The notes under the pieces: model-generated
Told to the model about the DNA's origin: nothing
What the model saw: the letters and a program-made list of their open reading frames with translations, nothing else
The model's database searches: none
Translations under genes and position numbers: made by a program
Shown here: one piece after another, positions 45,561 through 55,101 of the stretch
How positions within the stretch are numbered: the stretch's first letter is position 1
How the letters are laid out: each line of letters starts with the position of its first letter
DNA from: Anaerolineae bacterium
Lineage (GTDB): Bacteria; Chloroflexota; Anaerolineae; 4572-78; J111
NCBI GenBank assembly: GCA_023382535.1
Contig: JAHDWA010000004.1
Location: 17,542 to 81,541 of the forward strand
Direction of reading: 5' to 3'
DNA: 64,000 nucleotides

Positions 45561-46496
45561 TCAAGCAAGTTCTTCATTAAGGTGAGTTAAACGCTCAGGC
45601 CAGTTTTGCTCATTTAGGGGACGATTTCCTTCGAGGTAGAAGCGGAGCAGACCTTCGGCTTTGGACAGGGTAGGATAATTTGGATACCAACGGAGTAATT
45701 GCTTAAGAACTGCATGAGTGGCGTTGTTGAAAACAGGCGCCAACCAGGGGTGAAAGACGATGCGTTGCCGCACCGGCTTTGTGGTGTAGCCCATTTGGAA
45801 CTTAAACTCATCTACACTGGCAGGAGCATCGAGCGACTCAGGGCTATAAAAGACCATCCGTATACCGGGCCGTGATAACACCTCGTGGCTCATTATGTAG
45901 GACACAGCATTGTTAACATAACTATTGAAATATTGTCGGTGACTCTGTGCAGAGAGTACTTTGCACGTATCATCAACACAAGCAGTTAAGATGGTTGCGG
46001 CCAGGTCTCCCTGCACGATCGCACCCCAAGCTTCGAATCCTGGCAAGCCTCTGGCGGCGAGACACATTCGCTGCCATTGGTCCTGATTCATGTGACGGCT
46101 ACGGCCCTGGCGTTCCAGGGTATCTTGTTGCAGCCTCCATCCTTCCTGTGCCAGTCGCTCCATAGATATGCGCTCAACTTTACAGCGTTTCAGGCCACGG
46201 CGAACTCTGCTACGTGTGTTGGCGCTCAACACTTCCAGGTCATAAGGGCCTCTGTCAAATATAACGTGATAGCTGGCTTTGCCTTGTGGCACATCCACTG
46301 GCGAGGAGTAGCGCAGGCCTACCGCTCGCTCTTTGGTCAGAAACTCCTCAAGTTCCTGTTCAGAAGGTTGAATAGTCCAGTGGAAAGGAAAGGCTTCGTA
46401 GACCCGAGGCCCGGCATCATACCAGAGGCTGCTGGCGGTACGAACAATATAATGGCCCTGCCGGCGCAACCATTCTGCAAATATTTCAACGTTCAT
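45561..46496 (-). CDS. FemAB/GNAT-like acyltransferase
   Basis: 311 residues. The core RSRVRRGLKRCKVERISMER, then FEAWGAIVQGDLAATILTAC and FNSYVNNAVSYIMSHEVLSR is the FemAB/BioF2-type GNAT fold, which joins aminoacyl or acyl groups to amines. In this locus it may acylate an aminosugar; a peptidoglycan role is less likely. GGGAG sits 5 bp before the ATG. It lies 14 bp downstream of the methyltransferase gene start region in the same operon. Confidence 0.75.
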   Translation of the reverse strand: MNVEIFAEWLRRQGHYIVRTASSLWYDAGPRVYEAFPFHWTIQPSEQELEEFLTKERAVGLRYSSPVDVPQGKASYHVIFDRGPYDLEVLSANTRSRVRRGLKRCKVERISMERLAQEGWRLQQDTLERQGRSRHMNQDQWQRMCLAARGLPGFEAWGAIVQGDLAATILTACVDDTCKVLSAQSHRQYFNSYVNNAVSYIMSHEVLSRPGIRMVFYSPESLDAPASVDEFKFQMGYTTKPVRQRIVFHPWLAPVFNNATHAVLKQLLRWYPNYPTLSKAEGLLRFYLEGNRPLNEQNWPERLTHLNEELA

Positions 46497-46510
46497 GGTG
46501 CTCCCTTTAA

Positions 46511-47452
46511 TCAGTTGGCTTTGCGGGCAAAAAGCAGGACACCCGGGGAAAGATTGACCCGCTTGAGCGACGTGAAGTACAGCATGTCAGCCACTAGATA
46601 GACAATCCTTGTTTTCCAGGATGAATCGTGCCACGACGCCGTCATGGCGTGGGATTCGACGCGGACACGATCGAATCCCACGTCTTGCAAGATCCGGCTG
46701 AGCGGGGCCATGCCGATGCCGTGGAACTGCCCCATGAGCATTTCTGAGATTCTGAGGTCGCGTACCGGGCCGGCTGCCGAGAAAGCCCGGGCGAGTCCCC
46801 AGGCAAAGCGCTTGTTCGCCAGACGCATAGCCAGGACCCCGCCTGGCTTGAGCAGACGGTGAAAGGTCTCAAGCATCGTGTAGGGGTGCCACACGTAGTA
46901 GAAGGAATCGTTCGCCGTAATGGCTGCAAAATGACCATCCGGGAAACCGGCTTCTTCAAGGTTCCACCCGCAGTGGACCTCGAATCCCTTCGCGCGAGCC
47001 TTCTCCGCCGCCGTTACGTACGGATCGAAGCCGCTGGGTGTCCAGCCGGCCTGGCGGGCCATAACCAGAAACTGACCAAAATTGCAGCCGAAATCAAGCA
47101 GTGTTCCCGGATCTGTCCAGCGGGATAATCCCCTCAGAATACGCTGTTGGACCGCATCCTTCTGCTGGGCGATTTTGATCTCGGATGCGGGATCCTGGTA
47201 GGACCGTTCTAGCCAGTGCCGTTTGATGACTTCCGGCGCCGGAACCGGATAGACGAACCAGCCCCCGCAGGCGCGGCACTCCCACCAGTACAGAGGGACG
47301 GGCGCCGCATCCTTCTGGGAATATAATTGGGTAAATCTGGCTGTAACGATTTCGTGGTCCGCGTTACACAGAAAGCATCGAACAGGGGGAGAGATCACAT
47401 GTTGGGCAATATCTTTACTTTGATAGTAGCTCATTGCCTCATAAGTGTTCAT
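46511..47452 (-). CDS. SAM-dependent methyltransferase with zinc ribbon
   Basis: 313 residues. N-terminal Cys-x2-Cys pairs (CFLCNAD ... CRACGGW) form a zinc ribbon. Then a class I fold: TLLDFGCNFGQFLVMAR (SAM loop), FAAITANDSFYYVWHPY and LKPGGVLAMRL. It likely methylates a sugar. ATG 47452 lies one base after the upstream kinase stop, so the genes are tightly coupled. Confidence 0.87.
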   Translation of the reverse strand: MNTYEAMSYYQSKDIAQHVISPPVRCFLCNADHEIVTARFTQLYSQKDAAPVPLYWWECRACGGWFVYPVPAPEVIKRHWLERSYQDPASEIKIAQQKDAVQQRILRGLSRWTDPGTLLDFGCNFGQFLVMARQAGWTPSGFDPYVTAAEKARAKGFEVHCGWNLEEAGFPDGHFAAITANDSFYYVWHPYTMLETFHRLLKPGGVLAMRLANKRFAWGLARAFSAAGPVRDLRISEMLMGQFHGIGMAPLSRILQDVGFDRVRVESHAMTASWHDSSWKTRIVYLVADMLYFTSLKRVNLSPGVLLFARKAN

Positions 47453-47453
47453 T

Positions 47454-48569
47454 TCATAATGTTCCCCATTCTTTTTGAACATCAATCCAGATATGATCAA
47501 GGTAAGCGAGCATAAACGGATTGATTCGGAGTCGTTGGATAGCGGAAGCAATAATGTCTGGTGCTTGACGCGTTAGTGCGTCAAGCACGTCAATCCAACG
47601 CTGCATCAATTCAAGCAAGCTAAAAAGCAACAAGATACGAGAAGAGAAGTGACCATTGGCACAGTATCCGTCAAGGAAGGACTGCTTCAGGGCGTCTATA
47701 GTGGAAGACCGAATTGCTAGATCACCAGCTAACACTCTCTGCTTTAACGTATCTAATCCTACAAGAAAGTAGGCAATATCCTCTTCCACCGATCCCACTT
47801 GATAAAGCGTGGTATCTATTGTATAAACTCGTCCGTCAGGCAGTTGCACAAAATTGTCTAGATTAAGGTCACGGTGCAGATGGCTGACAATGGTCTTCTC
47901 CTGAAGCATCGGCGCAAGTTCCTGAACGGCTTGTTTGACCAGAAGTAACCGTTTACGGCTGAATTCTTCTGATACAAGGCTGAGCAAGGTTTCACTTTTC
48001 TCTTGTAACCTTTGATAGTATTCTTCACCATTGAAAGTCTCTTTTTTGGGGTAACACCCTTGTTCTATTTGATGAATCCCACTCAAGAGTCGCCCTGCCC
48101 TATAGGCGGCCTTGGCGCTAGTTTGCACAACCGACTGCTTTGTCCAGGGTCTCCCAGCACGCCGTACTATAGCCAGCAAGTCACTGCCCGGTACATACTC
48201 AAGAACCAGAGTATCTGTGTCGGAAAAGTAGGCCAGGGAGCGCACTGCTGTAATACCCTCAATCTTATTTTCGCCGAAGTGCTGGTATAGCAGCGAAAGG
48301 GCTTGATACTCGAGCATCAGCGCGTCAGAGGAATGACGTATATCTTGTGCATCTCCATCTGTGCTGTGCGAGCGTGAGCGTTTGACCAGGATCGTTCGCT
48401 CACAACGCCCACGTTCATCCCTTATATCAAGCGTGTGATGGTGAGACCACCGAAATCGCTTTTCCTGAATGTTAGTCAGCGAGAAATCGCCGTGGTTGAG
48501 ATCTGGATACCAAACAGGCAAGGATTCCAACAGGCGAGTTTGAACATCACCAATAACATTATCACTCAT
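47454..48569 (-). CDS. Aminoglycoside phosphotransferase-like kinase
   Basis: 371 residues with an APH-type kinase fold: LVLEYVPGSDLL (hinge), HLHRDLNLDNFV with catalytic Asp234 and Asn239, and VYTIDTTLYQVGS where the metal Asp lies. Many such enzymes phosphorylate small hydroxylated molecules. In this cluster a sugar or glycolipid is the likely target. Overlaps the glycosyltransferase gene by 4 bp. Confidence 0.8.
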   Translation of the reverse strand: MSDNVIGDVQTRLLESLPVWYPDLNHGDFSLTNIQEKRFRWSHHHTLDIRDERGRCERTILVKRSRSHSTDGDAQDIRHSSDALMLEYQALSLLYQHFGENKIEGITAVRSLAYFSDTDTLVLEYVPGSDLLAIVRRAGRPWTKQSVVQTSAKAAYRAGRLLSGIHQIEQGCYPKKETFNGEEYYQRLQEKSETLLSLVSEEFSRKRLLLVKQAVQELAPMLQEKTIVSHLHRDLNLDNFVQLPDGRVYTIDTTLYQVGSVEEDIAYFLVGLDTLKQRVLAGDLAIRSSTIDALKQSFLDGYCANGHFSSRILLLFSLLELMQRWIDVLDALTRQAPDIIASAIQRLRINPFMLAYLDHIWIDVQKEWGTL

Positions 48570-49738
48570 ACACTTACTTTCTCCGGTCGCTTTGCTTTCA
48601 GCAAGTCAACATACAGGTTCCAAGTCTCCTCAAACATGCGGTCAATACTATAGTATTCCAACACCCGCTGTCTGGCGGTACTCGCACAGCGTTGAGCCAG
48701 CTCTGGTTCCTGCACAAAACGGGCGATCGCCCGGGCAATGGACTCCGGGGACTTGATGGGGACCAGCAAACCGGTCACCTCAGGTTCAATCAGCTCAGCA
48801 TTGGGTAAAATGGACGTAGTAACGATAGGTCTGCCAGCAGCCATGGCTTCCAGCAGCGAGATGGACAGTCCTTCCCAACGGGAAGGGCTGACAAAGATGT
48901 CTAACGCCCCCAGAAAGGCCGGAATGTCTCCGCGGAAACCGAGGAGGCGCACCTGTTCGCCGAGACCCAGATCGTGGATCAAACCTTTTAGCTTCTGCAG
49001 GTCCGGGCCGTCACCCGCCAAGAGCAGCATAAAAGGCACATTCGGGATCAGCGACTTGAGGGATACCATGGCCTGGATCAATGTATCGTATTCCTTCGAT
49101 GGCGCCAGACGGCCGGTGCTGCCAATCAACATGTAATGGGCGGGAATGCCCAACTCGTGTCGCAGAGCCTTTCCAACTCCATTTTGGGCTGCTGAGATGA
49201 GCGGTTGAGGGTCAATCCCATTACAGATAGTGACCAGCTTATGGGCGGGTGCAACATGGTACTGGCGTGCCTGGTGGGCTGTAGCGTGACTGACGCAGAT
49301 GGTCTTGGTAGAAGCGAAAGCAGCCAGATTCAGAAGCGGGGTATACAGTATACGTTCGAGCGGCGAAGAGAACTCGGTCACAACCCAACCTGCTTGGTGA
49401 TGTACGATCACTGGCGTGCCGATCAGACGTGCGGTGATCCGGCCAAGGAAACCAGGAGTTGCGGTATACGTATGTATTACCTCGTATTGCTTCTTGTGCA
49501 GGTACGAGATCAGTTGGAAAAACGCCCGTAAATCAGCAACCGGGGTTATGTCTCGCGGGATATAAATACTGTCTATCACTTGAACCCCCGGTATCTCGCG
49601 CAGCAGCCGGACCGTCGTCGGGTCCGTGCCAAGCACGTCTACCTGACAACCTCTCTCAACAAGATAACGGCACCACTTTAGAACGAGGTACGTCCCGCCG
49701 CCATAGCCAGAGTTACCAATAAGCTGTAAGGTTCGCAT
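48566..49738 (-). CDS. Family 4 glycosyltransferase
   Basis: 390 residues, GT-B fold. N-terminal Gly-rich GNSGYGGGTYLVLKW, then the C-terminal nucleotide-sugar site: MLIGSTGRLAPSKEYDTLIQ, LLLAGDGPDLQKL and the E-x7-E motif in SRWEGLSISLLEAMAAGRPI. It extends the lipid-linked repeat unit. The start overlaps the deacetylase stop (TAATG). Confidence 0.92.
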   Translation of the reverse strand: MRTLQLIGNSGYGGGTYLVLKWCRYLVERGCQVDVLGTDPTTVRLLREIPGVQVIDSIYIPRDITPVADLRAFFQLISYLHKKQYEVIHTYTATPGFLGRITARLIGTPVIVHHQAGWVVTEFSSPLERILYTPLLNLAAFASTKTICVSHATAHQARQYHVAPAHKLVTICNGIDPQPLISAAQNGVGKALRHELGIPAHYMLIGSTGRLAPSKEYDTLIQAMVSLKSLIPNVPFMLLLAGDGPDLQKLKGLIHDLGLGEQVRLLGFRGDIPAFLGALDIFVSPSRWEGLSISLLEAMAAGRPIVTTSILPNAELIEPEVTGLLVPIKSPESIARAIARFVQEPELAQRCASTARQRVLEYYSIDRMFEETWNLYVDLLKAKRPEKVSV

Positions 49739-50838
49739 TATACTCTCTCCACCCGCAACTGAATTTGATTGCCCCTTGCTTCACTACCGTTTCTACTCTC
49801 AGCGAGACTCCCCCTTCCTTTCACGATCTCTCCAACCTCTGCCATGGCGAGTGAACGCATCCCATGCTCCTCTCTGCAACGAGTAAATGCCGTTAAGATC
49901 TTTCTGAGGAACGTTATGTTCTCATCTGTGTAAGATCCAAAGTCTTGGGGGTGCCAGGACAGATGAAAAATCCTCCTGCCAATCGCTGCTGCCTGGATGC
50001 CCTTAACAATACGATCTAAGCGCACCGAATCGAGGTGTCTCAGACGTGGACTGTAGGGCGCCAAGTAACGACTCGATGAAACATTGCAAAGCCCGTTTTT
50101 TTCAAGTACATCATCCCAACATTTCAAATTTAACCCGGATAGATTTAGGTAACGATCTAGAAGCCTGGGACCACGCACGTACAACTTTTGCTCATTCGCA
50201 GTACGGGGTCTGTACATCCAACTCTTTTCGGTCCCCCGATAACAAACGATGCCGGCCTCTACAAGCAAGTCAGCGTAAGTGGGGTTGAACTGTTCGCGCG
50301 GAAAGACGATCGAACGAAGTTGAAAGCCGTATTTGCGGGCAATCGCCACGGCACTCTCCAAATCAGCCCGGAAGGCGGCCCGAGTCTGTCCAGGCTCAAG
50401 ACAGAAGTAGTGCGAGAACGTGTGGGTCCCGATCTCCTGGCGAGGTCGTTTACAAATAGCCTCGATCAGGCTGGGAGCAAAATGAAACGGGTCATCTTCT
50501 TCCCCTTCTCCAATAGTTTCTTGATAGGGGGATAGACGCGGGTGTTCATACTCCGGGCGTATTGTTGGGGAGAAGCTCTCTAGTTCCTGACGCGAGTTGG
50601 CGAACAGGAAGCCAACTGTTGCCCATGTCGCGGCGATGCCGAATTCCTCAAATAAATCAAGCATCTGCGGGACTGCCCGTCGAACCCCCAATAGATTCTG
50701 CTGGTACTTTCCACCAGGGGGGCATATGTCCCGCACACCCCAATGGATTTCAAAGTCCAGAGAAATGACTAGAGCACCAAAATCAGGATGCCTTGTCTTC
50801 GGGCCGCTTGAGGAGGCTTGATCGTTATAAGCCATCAT
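49738..50838 (-). CDS. Polysaccharide deacetylase (NodB/CE4 family)
   Basis: 366 residues. Motif 1 SLDFEIHWG (Asp28), motif 2 IGTHTFSHYF (His139, His143), and IVFPREQFNP and FHLSWHPQDF later. No signal peptide is evident, so it may be cytoplasmic and act on lipid-linked sugars. Start ATG 50838 follows AAGGT at 5 bp; an upstream in-frame ATG has weaker support. Confidence 0.85.
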   Translation of the reverse strand: MMAYNDQASSSGPKTRHPDFGALVISLDFEIHWGVRDICPPGGKYQQNLLGVRRAVPQMLDLFEEFGIAATWATVGFLFANSRQELESFSPTIRPEYEHPRLSPYQETIGEGEEDDPFHFAPSLIEAICKRPRQEIGTHTFSHYFCLEPGQTRAAFRADLESAVAIARKYGFQLRSIVFPREQFNPTYADLLVEAGIVCYRGTEKSWMYRPRTANEQKLYVRGPRLLDRYLNLSGLNLKCWDDVLEKNGLCNVSSSRYLAPYSPRLRHLDSVRLDRIVKGIQAAAIGRRIFHLSWHPQDFGSYTDENITFLRKILTAFTRCREEHGMRSLAMAEVGEIVKGRGSLAESRNGSEARGNQIQLRVERV

Positions 50839-50950
50839 TCTTACCTTCCCATGATCAAATTCGGGTATTGCCCACATAACGTGGTTACAAATGTTCTATA
50901 AACAGATTATTTGGGATGATTCCCGTCATTACGCCTGGCATTGATGTCCG

Positions 50951-51066
50951 CACGGCGATAAATCGCCGCGCTATTGAATTGCGCCGGATGAATCCGGCTT
51001 AAAAATCCGCTTTCAGCCCGATTTATCGGGCACAGTTTGATAGCCCAGCGATTTATCACGGGCGGA
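50951..51066. repeat. Palindrome-rich intergenic repeat
   Basis: Three 16-bp hairpins with the same pattern: CGGCGATAAATCGCCG, GCCGGATGAATCCGGC and GCCCGATTTATCGGGC, in a row in a 242-bp gap in the exopolysaccharide operon. They share the ATAAAT/ATTTAT-type loop and resemble the hairpins in the two MITE-like copies, but the flanks differ. Confidence 0.65.
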
Positions 51067-51080
51067 GATACTGTCTCCGA

Positions 51081-52082
51081 TTACTTCGAAATAACAGGCA
51101 AGTAGCTACAGTAGGGATCCTTTGCCTTCAGGACAAACTTGTTATAGATCTCCCTCACCACCGGGAAGAGTTCTGGGTGATTGGAAAGTTCATCGCTGTA
51201 GGTGTCGGCGGCGGGAAGCCACGAATACCAGAAGGCTCCGTCTATGTCCGTAGAGTAGACGATTGAAGCCAAGTCCCTCATCTCGTTCGCGTTGGGCATT
51301 CGCAGTTCGTCCGGGGTATACTCAAAACTCTGCATCGTCCAGATGATCTTGGAGTTAGGCGCCCGCTCCCTGGCGACCGCCAGATCCGCCGTCAACTGAG
51401 CGATAAATTCATCCCTCTCATAGACGCCCCCCTCCTTGAACGGGTAATACCAGGTTGAACAATAGTCACAGATTCCATCGGCAAAGGCTGTTTCTTCGCC
51501 GCGTGCTGTCCAGAAGGACATGCTGTCTACCTCTGAATAGATAGGCACATCGGCGATGGCCTTGATGGCCTTATAGAGGGCTTGCTGTTCGGCAGTGGTC
51601 AAACCACATCCTTCGCAATCCATCCAGTAAGGTTCGTGCAAAGAGTAGACCGCCAAGAGGGCCGGGTGCCCAGACACGGTTTGGATAAACAATTTGGCTT
51701 GATTGTCTATCTGCCACCGAGTCCCATTCCAATTCCATCCCGGCGGCCACAGCCAGGCGATAACACGTATCCCCTGTGCCTGCGCTTCATCCAGGTAGGC
51801 CAGCCATTCAAGTGGTCCCTCACTGTAATCAAAATTCATCAGCACAACCTCTACCCCCAGCTCCTGGACCGTCTCCAATTCATCACTAAAAACATATTGC
51901 ACCCCGTAAAAGGGCTTTGCCAAGACCCCGACACATACCTGGCTGGCCGGAGATACACTTTTAGTGGTACTGGCGACTACTACATTCTCGGCGGGGTTGG
52001 TGCCTACATAGAGTCCTGAGACAAGAAGGAGCATAACAATGAGGAAACTTACCCAAAACATAAAATGCTTGACGCTTCTCAT
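51081..52082 (-). CDS. Secreted glycoside hydrolase-like protein
   Basis: 333 residues. N-terminal signal or anchor helix (about 8-28), then a TIM-barrel-like sequence: GVEVVLMNFDYSEGPLEWL, GIRVIAWLWPPGWNWNG, AVYSLHEPYWMDC (Glu in a barrel-strand end) and IWTMQSFEY. It recalls glycoside hydrolases acting on polysaccharides, but no CAZy family can be named. It overlaps the polymerase gene by 4 bp, consistent with a role in trimming or releasing the polymer. Confidence 0.7.
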   Translation of the reverse strand: MRSVKHFMFWVSFLIVMLLLVSGLYVGTNPAENVVVASTTKSVSPASQVCVGVLAKPFYGVQYVFSDELETVQELGVEVVLMNFDYSEGPLEWLAYLDEAQAQGIRVIAWLWPPGWNWNGTRWQIDNQAKLFIQTVSGHPALLAVYSLHEPYWMDCEGCGLTTAEQQALYKAIKAIADVPIYSEVDSMSFWTARGEETAFADGICDYCSTWYYPFKEGGVYERDEFIAQLTADLAVARERAPNSKIIWTMQSFEYTPDELRMPNANEMRDLASIVYSTDIDGAFWYSWLPAADTYSDELSNHPELFPVVREIYNKFVLKAKDPYCSYLPVISK

Positions 52083-53458
52083 TCGATTCTATGATTTCCT
52101 ATCTTCGAATAGTTCGAAAAGGCCTGAGTCTCCGTCGTGATTGTTACCCACGCCAGAGCCAGAATGAACCAAAAATGACGCCAATGGATTGTATCAATCA
52201 CAAAACTGTTCATTAAATGACCTAGAAGGCATCCAAGTACAATCTTTGCTGAGATACCGAAGGGTTTGTTGATTTCCTGAAAGGCGCGGAAAAATGTACC
52301 TATTGATAAAACCAGCAGTAAAAACATTAGGGTGGCAAATCCAAAAATCCCGTTCTCGGCAAAGGTGCGCACATATAGACTATGAGCACTGGACCACATC
52401 CCCGGCCCTAATCCAAGCAAGTGGGTCATTCCTACCTGAATTCCTTCCAGTTGCCGGCCAAAACGGGAGACATCGTATGCTTGGAACTTGGCTCTATCCT
52501 CTAGAAATCCTTGTATAAATTCCAGGGAGCCCAGCCATGTGGATAGAAACGGCAAAAACACCAAGCCTATAATAGCCACGATGAGCACATGGGCGATGAT
52601 TTTCGGCCGGGATTTTATCGTCAGAATGAGGTAAATGAGCAGGGCAAGAGTCAGGTTGCCCCACGCCGCTCGCGAACCAGAGAGGAAAACGCCTGCACCC
52701 AATGCGATGATGCCCAAGATCTTAGCCACAAAAAATCCCCGAAAAAATTGTGGCTGCAAGACCTCATCAATCAAGAACAAGATCGCCAGAATGAGGAACG
52801 GCCCAAAGACGTTAGCGTCTTTAAACAGGCCTGAGGCCCTGTTAAATTCAAGAAATATGTCCGTTCCTATACCAAGATAACCCAAAGCAATCAAAAAAAC
52901 AGATGCCAGTGCGCTCGCCAGATACCCGATCATCACAGCGCGCATGGCTTGAAATGAGGTGGCGTACATCTTTACAAAGTAAAAGAGAACGATCAAATAT
53001 CCAGTGATAAACAGGTAACGTACCCCCTCAATAACTTCGTTTACATAAATCATTGAGATGAAATTGGTAACTATATAGCCCAGGAGCAGCAGATGGATTA
53101 GAGGGGAATCTCTGAGCACCTTCAGCGATAGCTTCCCGGACAGTATACCGATGGGGAATAACAGCATCACAAACATATCCGTCGGCGCAGGCTCTATTCG
53201 CACCACCCCAAATAAACAAAAGCTCATTAAGACCATGAAGTCGAACTTGAGCACACTTAGAAATAGGACCAGCCCTAAACCCAATACTGCCCAGGGAATT
53301 AATACTTCCCTACCGGCCAAAAACCCGCTAATCCCGGCAAACAGGCTGCCCGCTAACCCGGCTCCCAAAATAACAATGAAATATAGCAAGATGCCAAACC
53401 ATCTTGTGTTTACTATGGAACTCGGAGTAGTTTGGATCCAGATCTTTAGCAGTGCCAT
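52079..53458 (-). CDS. O-antigen ligase/Wzy-type polymerase
   Basis: 459 residues, about ten to twelve membrane helices. LSGSRAAWGNLTLALLIYL and the C-terminal HLLGLGPGMWSSAHSLYVRT loop with GIFGFATLMFL are hallmarks of the Wzy/O-antigen ligase family. It should polymerise lipid-linked repeat units outside the membrane. The flippase gene is its upstream neighbour. Confidence 0.88.
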   Translation of the reverse strand: MALLKIWIQTTPSSIVNTRWFGILLYFIVILGAGLAGSLFAGISGFLAGREVLIPWAVLGLGLVLFLSVLKFDFMVLMSFCLFGVVRIEPAPTDMFVMLLFPIGILSGKLSLKVLRDSPLIHLLLLGYIVTNFISMIYVNEVIEGVRYLFITGYLIVLFYFVKMYATSFQAMRAVMIGYLASALASVFLIALGYLGIGTDIFLEFNRASGLFKDANVFGPFLILAILFLIDEVLQPQFFRGFFVAKILGIIALGAGVFLSGSRAAWGNLTLALLIYLILTIKSRPKIIAHVLIVAIIGLVFLPFLSTWLGSLEFIQGFLEDRAKFQAYDVSRFGRQLEGIQVGMTHLLGLGPGMWSSAHSLYVRTFAENGIFGFATLMFLLLVLSIGTFFRAFQEINKPFGISAKIVLGCLLGHLMNSFVIDTIHWRHFWFILALAWVTITTETQAFSNYSKIGNHRIE

Positions 53459-53459
53459 C

Positions 53460-55049
53460 TTATATAAGTTTACGGAAAGCTCTTGTTAATATCATCAAAC
53501 TCTCTAATTTGAGTCTGTACCCGATAATCAGGTAGGTTGACGCGCCAATTAAGATCAGAATAACCATCTGTAGGAACTGATAATAGAGCGGCAGTTGAAC
53601 CAGGATATGGTTCGACAGTTCCAGTAACAACACGAGCAAAGCCCCCATTATGGCGGAAACGAGGGTTACTGTGTAAACAGAGTTCAACAACGATCTCACA
53701 TTCAACGACTTGAGGTGGCGGCGCTTGAGAAAATATATCATTAAGACCATGGTTAGCGTTACAGATATACTCGTACCCAGGGCAATGCCATAGTACCCCA
53801 TATAATGGCTCAGGATTAGACTGAACAACAGATTAGTGAGCCAATTAAAGATGTTGAGTTTACTAATCAGTGAGAGGGCGTTACCCAGAGAGAGAAAAAC
53901 GTAGTTAAGTACAGATATCACGGCAAAAGCGGGAATGCCACTGGCGTAGTAGAATAGGGCTTTGCTTGTAGCCAGGGTAGCCAAGCTGTCAAAGTTTCCC
54001 CGCTCAAAGAAGAGTTGCGTCAACGGGATGCGTAAGACAACCATTCCGACACAGGCTGGGATGATGATAAAAAGCAGAACTTTCAACCCGGTCAGCACGC
54101 TCTCATTAAGCTCTTGTAGCTGCCTTTGTGCGGCCAGGGTAGACAAGTTGGGAAAAAGCGTTGTCCGTAAAGGATTCGCAAAAAGACCTATAGGCAGTAA
54201 CACGATTCGGCTGGCATATTCCAAAGCAGTGATGCTGCCTTCTGGTAGGCCGGAAGCTACCATCCGATCTATCATGTAGATAATCTGTAGTCCGGAAACA
54301 GTAATCACGAATGGAAGCAATTGTCTTGCTATTTCCTTGGTTCCAGCACGATCAAATGCCCAAGTCAGTTTTAGAAGGCCCTGTTTCAACACCTCCAGGA
54401 ACTGGATCGCTACCTGGATAAACGCACCCAATACTATCCCCCACGCCAGGACGAACACACCAAATTTACTACTTAAGGTCAAAGCAAAGATAAGCAGGGT
54501 GATGTTATAGACCACACGAGCTAGCTCTGGGACGATGAAGTCGCGATGGGAATGAAGCAAACCGCGCAGGCCTGCATCCATCCCAAGAAAGATGATAGAT
54601 AAAGACATGATCCGGACTAACGAAATGGCAGTTTCCCTTGCCAAGCCATCAAAACCAGGGGCAATCAAGCTAACGATAAGGGGGGCGCCTGCCACTGCGA
54701 TTGCCGCAACGATGATCGAGACAAAGGTGGCCAGGACAAAAAAAGAGCTGGAGAGGGTCCAGGCTTCGTCCTCTCCCCGGGTAGCGCGATACTTGGTATA
54801 CAAAGGGATAAAGGCCATACTAAGGCCGAAGCCCACAAAACTAATGAAAAGCTCTGGAATACTCAATGTAACGAAAAAGGCATCAGAATCTATGCCCAGG
54901 CCAAATTCCCGAGCGATAATCACCTGGGTCAGAAGCGTAATGACCCGTGTCAATACTCCTGTAATAGTGAGTGCTAATGTCGCCCCGGAAACTTGTTGGA
55001 AGCGTGATCGCCAAACTGAAAGAACAGGTTCTTTAACTGAGCTTTCCAT
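53460..55049 (-). CDS. MurJ/MviN-type lipid-linked oligosaccharide flippase
   Basis: 529 residues, about 14 membrane helices in the MOP-superfamily pattern. LGIDSDAFFVTLSIPELF, LTQLFFERGNFDS and the long C-terminal loops match MurJ-like flippases. In this locus it probably moves the repeat unit across the membrane instead of lipid II, but it could be the cell's only MurJ. Sits 1 bp from the polymerase gene. Confidence 0.88.
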   Translation of the reverse strand: MESSVKEPVLSVWRSRFQQVSGATLALTITGVLTRVITLLTQVIIAREFGLGIDSDAFFVTLSIPELFISFVGFGLSMAFIPLYTKYRATRGEDEAWTLSSSFFVLATFVSIIVAAIAVAGAPLIVSLIAPGFDGLARETAISLVRIMSLSIIFLGMDAGLRGLLHSHRDFIVPELARVVYNITLLIFALTLSSKFGVFVLAWGIVLGAFIQVAIQFLEVLKQGLLKLTWAFDRAGTKEIARQLLPFVITVSGLQIIYMIDRMVASGLPEGSITALEYASRIVLLPIGLFANPLRTTLFPNLSTLAAQRQLQELNESVLTGLKVLLFIIIPACVGMVVLRIPLTQLFFERGNFDSLATLATSKALFYYASGIPAFAVISVLNYVFLSLGNALSLISKLNIFNWLTNLLFSLILSHYMGYYGIALGTSISVTLTMVLMIYFLKRRHLKSLNVRSLLNSVYTVTLVSAIMGALLVLLLELSNHILVQLPLYYQFLQMVILILIGASTYLIIGYRLKLESLMILTRAFRKLI

Positions 55050-55101
55050 ATATCATCATCTCGCATATTGCTTAATTGGATAACCGTTCAATAACTTCTC
55101 T

